Shown one piece after another: positions 42,279 to 48,796 of a stretch of 48,796 nucleotides of DNA. The notes beneath the pieces are model-generated. The model did no database searches, was not told the origin of the DNA, and worked only from the letters and a program-made list of their open reading frames with translations. Position numbers and translations under genes: made by a program. The DNA is from Deinococcus planocerae (GTDB lineage: Bacteria; Deinococcota; Deinococci; Deinococcales; Deinococcaceae), in contig NZ_PNOR01000031.1 of the NCBI RefSeq assembly GCF_002869765.1, forward strand, positions 1-48,796, read 5' to 3'. Numbering within the stretch: position 1 is the stretch's first letter; each line of letters starts with the position of its first letter.

Positions 42279-42494
42279 TTACTTGCCTTCTTCGAGCGCG
42301 GCGGCGTGGTAGCGGTTGGCGAGAATGAAGAAGGTGGGCGCCCACAACCCCACGAAGATGCCGAAGCGTTCGCCGTGGGAGCGTTCCTCGTGGGAGTTAC
42401 CCTGCCCGCCCTGGGTGAACCAGATGACGATGGACCCCAGGATCGAGGCGAGTCCGGCGAGGGTGAGCAGGTTGGCGAGGTTGCGGTTTTGCAT
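42279..42494 (-). CDS. Small two-helix membrane protein
   Basis: A 71-aa protein with helices at about 6-25 and 44-62, joined by a polar loop, TQGGQGNSHEERSHGERFG. AAAGGAG lies 8 nt before the ATG at 42494, and a terminator follows, so the gene looks complete. I do not recognise a family. Nothing in the neighbours (GNAT, rnhB) indicates its job. Confidence 0.7.
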   Translation of the reverse strand: MQNRNLANLLTLAGLASILGSIVIWFTQGGQGNSHEERSHGERFGIFVGLWAPTFFILANRYHAAALEEGK

Positions 42495-42665
42495 GGTGCG
42501 GCTCCTTTGCCAGTCACGTCCCCGGCGGGACATGCACGCGGCAGGCCCCCTGCCCGGCGCACGGCGGCCCACCCGCGTGGATGGGCCCACTGTGAAAGGC
42601 GGCGGGTCCCAACTCTGCGGGATGTGAGACAAGTCACCGTAGACCCGAGGTGGATGAAGGCCCGC

Positions 42666-43328
42666 TCAAGGCAGGCGGTCGCCGTCCGTGCCGGGGAGGG
42701 CCGCCTCCCCGCCCAGCCGCCGGGCGACCGGCGCGAAGCTGCGGCGGTGCTGCGGGCTCACCCCCAGCCGCTCCAGCGCGGCGCGGTGGGCGGGGGCACC
42801 GTACCCCTTGTGCCCCGCGAACCCGTAGCCGGGGTGCTCGGCGTCGAGCTCGGCCATCAGACGGTCGCGCTCCGTCTTGGCGAGGAGGCTCGCCGCCGCG
42901 ACGGTGTAGCTCAGGGCGTCGGCGCGGGGCGGCCAGAGGAGGGGCAGGGGCGTGCTCAGACGCAGGTAGTCGGTGATGAGGGCCTGGGGGGGCGGGTCGA
43001 GGCGCGCGAGGGCCCGCCCGGCGGCGGCGTGCGTCGCGCCCAGGATGTTGAGCCGGTCGATCTCCTCCGGCCAGGCGTGCTCGACGGCCCAGGCGAGCGC
43101 CACCCGCCGGACGTCCGCCGCCAGGGCCGTTCGCTCATGCGCGGGAAGCTGTTTGCTGTCCCGGAACGGCAGCTCGGTCGCCCCCCCAGGCAGGATCACC
43201 GCCGCGACCGTCACCGGGCCCGCCCAGGCGCCGCGCCCGGCCTCGTCCACCCCGGCGACCCGGAAGTACCCCCGGCGCCAGTGCTCGCGCTCGAAGGACC
43301 AGTCGGGGGTGACGCTCGGGGCGGGCAT
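42666..43328 (-). CDS. rnhB: Ribonuclease HII
   Basis: A 220-aa endonuclease that nicks RNA in RNA-DNA hybrids and removes single ribonucleotides from DNA. The active-site acids are Asp28 and Glu29 in AGVDEAGRGAWAGPV, an Asp in ALITDYL, and the segment AAASLLAKTERDRLM. GYGFAGHKGYGAPAHRAAL matches the C-terminal family block. The N-terminal 22 residues before the core are an extension. ATG 43328 follows TACGCT by 7 nt. Confidence 0.95.
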   Translation of the reverse strand: MPAPSVTPDWSFEREHWRRGYFRVAGVDEAGRGAWAGPVTVAAVILPGGATELPFRDSKQLPAHERTALAADVRRVALAWAVEHAWPEEIDRLNILGATHAAAGRALARLDPPPQALITDYLRLSTPLPLLWPPRADALSYTVAAASLLAKTERDRLMAELDAEHPGYGFAGHKGYGAPAHRAALERLGVSPQHRRSFAPVARRLGGEAALPGTDGDRLP

Positions 43329-43335
43329 GGGGGGC

Positions 43336-43341
43336 AGCGTA
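43336..43341 (-). promoter_or_regulatory. -10 element, leaderless promoter of rnhB
   Basis: TACGCT on the minus strand, 7 nt before ATG 43328. Confidence 0.55.
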
Positions 43342-43376
43342 GCACCGCCCCTCCTGCCGAATGGACCGGGCCGGGT

Positions 43377-44501
43377 CTACTGGGCGGCGTAGCGCGTCAG
43401 GCCCGTGTAGCGCATCACCCGACCGCTGCCGGGGGCGCCGACGCCGTTCTCGGCCACGAAGGCGTCCCCGTCTGCGTTAAAGGCGATGGAGGTGGGGTAG
43501 TTCAGGCCGCTCAGCACCGTTTCCCGGTCGCCGTTCGTCCCCAGCCGGATCACCGAGCCCGCGTTGGCGACGAAGGGGTTGCCGCCTGAAGAGGCGTCGA
43601 AGCGTCCGAAGGACACCGCGTAGAGTTTGCCGTCCGGCCCGCGCTCCACGTCGGTCAGCATGGTCATCCCGGTGGCGAAGTCGCTCACCGCGCCGCCCGA
43701 GACCCTCACGACCCGCGCCGCGCCGGAGGGGAAGGGCCCGCCGCTGAGCAGCGAGACGTAGAGGCTCCCGTCATTCCCGAACGTCACCCCGGTCGGCACC
43801 GACTGCGCGCCCGTCCCCGTGAGGCCCGCGAGCGAGGCGACGAGGCTCACCGCACCCGACGCCGGATCGACCCTGAACAGGGCGTTGGCCCCCGCGTCGG
43901 CCACGTAGAGCTGGCCGTCCGGCCCCGCCGTCAGCCCGTAGGGGTGGGTGTCGATGCCGCCCTGCTCGGGGGGCACCCCGTCGGGGTTGGTGGCCGCCTC
44001 GAAGGCGAAGATGTTGGCGACCTCCTGCGACCCGCCTTCCCCGACGCGCAGCACCGCGGCCACCTTCGCGGGTCGGGGGACCGAGAAGGCGGCGTTCCAG
44101 ACCCCGTTGCCGACGTAGACGTTCGATCCGATCACGGCGATCTTGCCGCCCCCCGTCGGGCCGATGCCGGGGACGTTGACCGACGGGTTGGACGCCACGA
44201 CACTCTGGGTGCCGTCCGGAGCCACCCGCACCACCCGCGCCGTGTCGCCGTAGTTGGCCTGGGCCGGGCCCCCGGGCCCCACCGCCGTGAAGGTCGTGTT
44301 CCCGCCCAGGCCGTCCTCGCTGACCCACACGCTGCCGTCCCCGGCGACGTAGACCCCCTGCGGACCGTTCAGGCCGCTCGCCACCAGCCTCGGCGGCGTC
44401 TGCGCGGTGGGGGCCTGGGTACACCCCACGAGGAGTCCCCCCAGCACGAGGGCGGCGAGTGGGGAGCGGGCGGAGAACCTGCGGGCCGAAGATGAGCGCA
44501 T
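43377..44501 (-). CDS. ScyD/ScyE-family beta-propeller lipoprotein
   Basis: A 374-aa protein with a lipobox LLVGC (about 23-27). The rest is an NHL-like propeller of the ScyD/ScyE family: ASGLNGPQGVYVAGDGSVWV, YGLTAGPDGQLYVADAGANA, LFRVDPASG, TDVERGPDGKLYAVSFG and LNYPTSIAFNADGDAFVAEN. In cyanobacteria relatives belong to scytonemin clusters, but most members outside them have no known role. The start at 44501 is preferred over 44513 because GGAGG sits 6 nt before it. Confidence 0.88.
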   Translation of the reverse strand: MRSSSARRFSARSPLAALVLGGLLVGCTQAPTAQTPPRLVASGLNGPQGVYVAGDGSVWVSEDGLGGNTTFTAVGPGGPAQANYGDTARVVRVAPDGTQSVVASNPSVNVPGIGPTGGGKIAVIGSNVYVGNGVWNAAFSVPRPAKVAAVLRVGEGGSQEVANIFAFEAATNPDGVPPEQGGIDTHPYGLTAGPDGQLYVADAGANALFRVDPASGAVSLVASLAGLTGTGAQSVPTGVTFGNDGSLYVSLLSGGPFPSGAARVVRVSGGAVSDFATGMTMLTDVERGPDGKLYAVSFGRFDASSGGNPFVANAGSVIRLGTNGDRETVLSGLNYPTSIAFNADGDAFVAENGVGAPGSGRVMRYTGLTRYAAQ

Positions 44502-44513
44502 ACGAGCCTCCAT

Positions 44514-44867
44514 TCCCTACGGCGAGCGACCACACCCGCCGAACAGGACACCAAGCCAGATCACACGCGTTGAGGGAATCTTTATCCTCCGGGCGCCCAA
44601 GGTCCATTCATTCGACGTTTAACGTCTGCTCCGAAAGGGAGGAGGACAGAGTTAAGCCCCGCCTTCGAAGCGGGGCGCCAACACCGACTTCACCCGGTCG
44701 GTTGAATTTTGAGACACCCTCAAGGTAAGGGCCGCCCGGTCAGTTCACATGGGGGTTGCGTCAGGGCGCCTTCATGGAGGTCGCCCGGGCCGGGCGGGCG
44801 GGTGGGCCTTTCTCCCCGGCCTGTGATAGACGGTGGGGCGTGACGGTGACATGGTAAGGGGGGCAGG
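44514..44867. other. Intergenic region with hairpins, no gene seen
   Basis: This 354-bp gap between the divergent lipoprotein and methyltransferase genes has no convincing ORF. It holds a hairpin GCCCCGC / GCGGGGC (44656-44662 and 44670-44676) centred on the palindrome CTTCGAAG, and a smaller TTGAG / CTCAA stem around 44709-44723. The near-repeat CCCGGTCGGTT / CCCGGTCAGTT also lies here. The part from about 44570 to 44720 is lower in GC than its surroundings. Promoters in both directions must lie here; none is clear. Confidence 0.5.
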
Positions 44868-46064
44868 GTGACGGGGGGCAGGCGGCAAAAGATCAGGTTC
44901 CAGCGTCCGGCGGGCGCGGGTCAGGGGGCGCCGCCCTCCCAGGCGGAAGCCGGGACGTACTTCGACGTGCGGCCCGCCCTCCTCCCGGAGCGGCTAGGCG
45001 GCCTGCACGCCCTCACCAAGCCGGGGGTGCGCGGGTGCCCCGAGGTGGACGCGGCCCAGGCGCTCCTCGCCGTGACGATGCGCAAAGGCCGGGTGCGCGG
45101 CGACGTGCTCGACCTCACGGCGATGGGCGGCCTCCTCGCGTCTTTGCCCGGCGTGACCCTGCGCGCGGTGGAGGGCTCGGCCCCGGCCCTGAGCGCGCTG
45201 CGGGCGGCGGGCCTCGACCCCCTCGCCGCCGTGCCGGGCGACGACCTGCGGGAACGCTGGCCCGAGCGGGCGAGGACGGTGGCCCTCGTGCTCGCGGGGG
45301 ACCGGGGGAACGCCTATGCCCTCGCCCAGGTGTCGTGGGCGCACGCCTGCACCCCGCCGGGGGGCACCCTTTACCTCGCCGGGGACCGCGACAAGGGATT
45401 CGACCGCTACGTGCGCGCCGCGGGCAAGGCCTTCGGCACGGGAGAGACCGTCGCCCGCGACGAGGGGATGCGCGTCGCCCGCCTCGTGCGGCGGCCCGCC
45501 CCCACCCCCGCCCCGCCCGAGCCCGAGCGGTACGAGGCCTTCGGCGTGCGGGTCGTCGGCCTGCCGGGCGTCTTCAGCGCGGGGCGCCCCGACAAGGCGA
45601 CCTCGATGCTCCTCGGGGCGCTCGGGGGGCTCGATCTTGCGGGCAAACGGGTGCTCGACCTGGGCTGCGGCACCGGGTTGATCGGGGCGTGGGCGGCGAG
45701 CCGGGGGGCGGCGGTGACCCTGGTGGACGGCGACCTCCAGAGCGTGCGCAGCGCGGCGGCGACGCTGGCCGAAAACGGCCTCACGGGCGAGGTGATCCAC
45801 AGCGACGTGGACGCCGAACTCGGGGAGCGCACCTTCGACGTGGTGCTCACCAACCCGCCCTTCCACGTTGGGCGCGGCGTGGTGCTCGACGTGGCGCGCG
45901 AATTCATCGCCGCCGCCGGGCGACGGTTGAACCCGGGCGGGTCGCTCTTCCTCGTCGCCAACGAGCCGCTGCCGTACGAGGCGCCGCTGCGGGCGCTCGG
46001 CGAGGGGCGCGAACTCGCGCGGGAGGGGGGCTTCAAGGTCCTGGCCGTGACGCGGGCGGGGTAG
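44868..46064 (+). CDS. RsmC-like class I methyltransferase
   Basis: A 398-aa protein with the two-domain layout of RsmC/RlmG: an N-terminal decayed Rossmann domain (about 25-200) and a C-terminal catalytic domain. The SAM-binding motif VLDLGCGTGLIG is at about 262-273, the acidic strand end LVDGD at about 286-290, and the catalytic NPPF in VLTNPPFHVGRG. NPPF marks guanine-N2 methyltransferases acting on rRNA (16S m2G1207 in E. coli). Target unproven. GTG 44868 starts right behind GGGGGGCAGG. Confidence 0.88.
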   Translation: MTGGRRQKIRFQRPAGAGQGAPPSQAEAGTYFDVRPALLPERLGGLHALTKPGVRGCPEVDAAQALLAVTMRKGRVRGDVLDLTAMGGLLASLPGVTLRAVEGSAPALSALRAAGLDPLAAVPGDDLRERWPERARTVALVLAGDRGNAYALAQVSWAHACTPPGGTLYLAGDRDKGFDRYVRAAGKAFGTGETVARDEGMRVARLVRRPAPTPAPPEPERYEAFGVRVVGLPGVFSAGRPDKATSMLLGALGGLDLAGKRVLDLGCGTGLIGAWAASRGAAVTLVDGDLQSVRSAAATLAENGLTGEVIHSDVDAELGERTFDVVLTNPPFHVGRGVVLDVAREFIAAAGRRLNPGGSLFLVANEPLPYEAPLRALGEGRELAREGGFKVLAVTRAG

Positions 46065-46171
46065 GCGGGAACCCCCCGGGCGGGGGCCACGTATTCCTGT
46101 TCCTGCCCGCCTACCCGTCGCCCCCGGCCCGCGCCCGAAGGTGAGGCAGGTCCGAATTCGGAAAGGGTGTT

Positions 46172-46180
46172 TGCTAGACT
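46172..46180 (+). promoter_or_regulatory. Extended -10 promoter of rpoD
   Basis: TGCTAGACT has the TGn extension and a TAGACT hexamer, about 72 nt before ATG 46252. This unit has a real leader and an AGGAG ribosome site. Confidence 0.5.
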
Positions 46181-46251
46181 GACGCGTTCCGGCCCCGGCC
46201 CCCGTGCCGACGCACACGAGCAGTTCGCACTCAAGAGCCACAGGAGCACGC

Positions 46252-47831
<1,580 letters not shown>

Positions 47832-47848
47832 GTCCGGCAGACCGCAGA

Positions 47849-47876
47849 CCCCCGCCCGCGTGGTGGGGGCTTTTTT
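47849..47876 (+). terminator. Intrinsic terminator of rpoD
   Basis: CCCCCGCC pairs with GGTGGGGG (one G-T wobble) and is followed by six T residues, 20 bp after the stop. Confidence 0.85.
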
Positions 47877-47917
47877 GCTGTGTGCCCCAGGTCGTCCCAC
47901 CCTCCCGCCGGGCACGC

Positions 47918-47923
47918 TAGCCT
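47918..47923 (+). promoter_or_regulatory. -10 element upstream of the last gene
   Basis: TAGCCT. Exactly 7 nt downstream lies ATC at 47931 rather than ATG, GTG or TTG. Confidence 0.45.
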
Positions 47924-47930
47924 GGCAGGC

Positions 47931-48796
47931 ATCGAAGCCGCGCCCGCCTCCACCCCCCCGCGCCGCCCCTGGTGGGCCGACCGCACCACGCTGCTCGTCC
48001 TCGTGCCTATCGTGGGCGCCGCGTGGCTGCCGTGGTGGGCGGTGCTCGGCTTCGCCTTGGCCCTCGCCCTGACCCGGCGGGAGGAGGACGCGCGGACGGT
48101 GCGGGTGCCGCTCCTGCTGCTGGGGGGCGGCGTGGGGGTGGTGCCGCTGCTGCCGGGCCTGCTCGGGCCGGAGGGAGCGCTGGCCTTTACCCGCCTGGTT
48201 CTGACCGTGCTCGGCGGCGTAGTCCTGATCTCCCTGACGCTGGCCGAGCTGGAAGGGGGAAGGACAATGAGGGGGCTGGGCGGCCTCGCCGCGCTCCTGC
48301 TCCTCGGGCCCCTGCTCGGGCCGATGTCGCCGCTGGGTCTGGCGCTGGGCGTGCTCGCGTTGCCGCTGGTCCTGCTGGGCGCGTCCGGCGCGGAGGAACG
48401 GCCCCCCCTGCGGCTCGGCGGCGGCGGGTGGGCGGCGGGGAGGGTCCTGGGCGCCGGTCTGCTCGCGGCGGCGGTGGTGGGCCTGCTCACCCTCGCCCTG
48501 CCGGGGGCAGGCGGCAGGCGGGAGGCGACCCGGACGCCGCCCCCGACCACGGTGCAGGAGCGGCAGGAGGTGGCACCCATCCCGCCCCGGGGCGCCCTGC
48601 CGGGAAGACCGCGGACCGTGCCCCCCGCCGCCGCCCGCGGCGCCCCGACGACGACGGGCACCGACCTCGTGCTCCTCGGCGGCCTGCTCTTCATCCTGTC
48701 GCTGGCCTTCGCGCTGTGGCGGATGGGCGGACGGGTGCGGGCGGGTCCCCTGCGCGTCCGGTGGTGGGAGGTCGCCGCCCTCCTCGGCCTGCTGCT
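47931..48796 (+). CDS. Multi-pass membrane protein, 3' end outside window
   Basis: From ATC 47931 an open frame of 288 codons runs off the window. It begins IEAAPASTPPRRPWWADRTT and continues with about seven hydrophobic helices: LLVLVPIVGAAWLPWWAVLG, LLLLGGGVGVVPLLPGLLG, LALGVLALPLVLLGA and others. A Pro/Thr-rich loop near residues 190-235 and the segment LVLLGGLLFILSLAFALW follow. No family was recognised. The ATC start is inferred from the -10 spacing; the nearest ordinary in-frame starts are GTG 47880, inside the rpoD terminator tail, and a GTG inside the first helix. Confidence 0.65.
   Translation, partial: MEAAPASTPPRRPWWADRTTLLVLVPIVGAAWLPWWAVLGFALALALTRREEDARTVRVPLLLLGGGVGVVPLLPGLLGPEGALAFTRLVLTVLGGVVLISLTLAELEGGRTMRGLGGLAALLLLGPLLGPMSPLGLALGVLALPLVLLGASGAEERPPLRLGGGGWAAGRVLGAGLLAAAVVGLLTLALPGAGGRREATRTPPPTTVQERQEVAPIPPRGALPGRPRTVPPAAARGAPTTTGTDLVLLGGLLFILSLAFALWRMGGRVRAGPLRVRWWEVAALLGLL

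Overview
The window is a GC-rich (about 70%) chromosomal segment from a member of the genus Deinococcus or a very close relative. This rests on its gene content (a murG-murC-murB-ftsQ-ftsA-ftsZ division cluster, a GH42 beta-galactosidase next to galT, AIM24, DUF1905 and HxlR families, a SigA with a basic Ala/Lys/Pro-rich extension) and on promoter style. About twenty transcription units begin with a TANNNT hexamer only 6-7 nt before the start codon and no Shine-Dalgarno, the leaderless arrangement known to be common in Deinococcus. No rRNA, tRNA, CRISPR array, prophage or intact insertion sequence was seen.

Layout. 1-4.8 kb: a truncated fasciclin-domain protein, ftsK, then an overlapping JAMM protease / P-loop kinase pair. 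4.9-9.3 kb: nucleoside hydrolase, galT and a GH42 beta-galactosidase, a sugar and nucleoside salvage block with an inverted repeat upstream. 9.3-11.5 kb: a 71-aa hydrophilic protein, an FKBP prolyl isomerase, signal peptidase I, DUF1684 and an S4 RNA-binding protein. 11.6-13.3 kb: a divergent HxlR / DUF6069-SDR cassette, flanked on its far side by a truncated copy of the S4 gene. 13.2-15.9 kb: a four-gene chain with 4-bp overlaps: lipoprotein, Thr-rich secreted protein, dockerin protein and an EF-Tu-domain-2-like protein. 16-21.1 kb: M16C peptidase, a small beta-barrel-like protein, an acyltransferase, rlmH. 21.2-24.2 kb: a micro-ORF, a membrane TPR protein, a DUF104-like protein, rsmI, pfkA, DUF1905. 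24.3-31.1 kb: the division and peptidoglycan cluster on the minus strand. 31.3-36 kb: AIM24, an aminotransferase, a decayed AbrB/PIN toxin-antitoxin pair, a two-component system. 36-44.5 kb: MBL hydrolase, a degenerate M23 lipoprotein, a secreted protein, lepA, GNAT, a small membrane protein, rnhB, a ScyD/ScyE-like lipoprotein. 44.9 kb to the end: an RsmC-like methyltransferase, rpoD and a membrane protein that runs off the window.

How it fits together. Most of the window is core: division (ftsK, ftsQAZ, murGCB), translation and rRNA modification (lepA, rsmI, rlmH, RsmC-like), glycolysis and galactose use, and secretion. The accessory parts are the dockerin operon, the HxlR cassette with its flanking S4 remnant, and the broken toxin-antitoxin pair. 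The most unusual features are the lipoprotein/dockerin operon (a possible small surface-assembly system), the very regular leaderless promoters (one of which points to an ATC start codon in the last gene), and the two independent lesions in the AbrB/PIN module.
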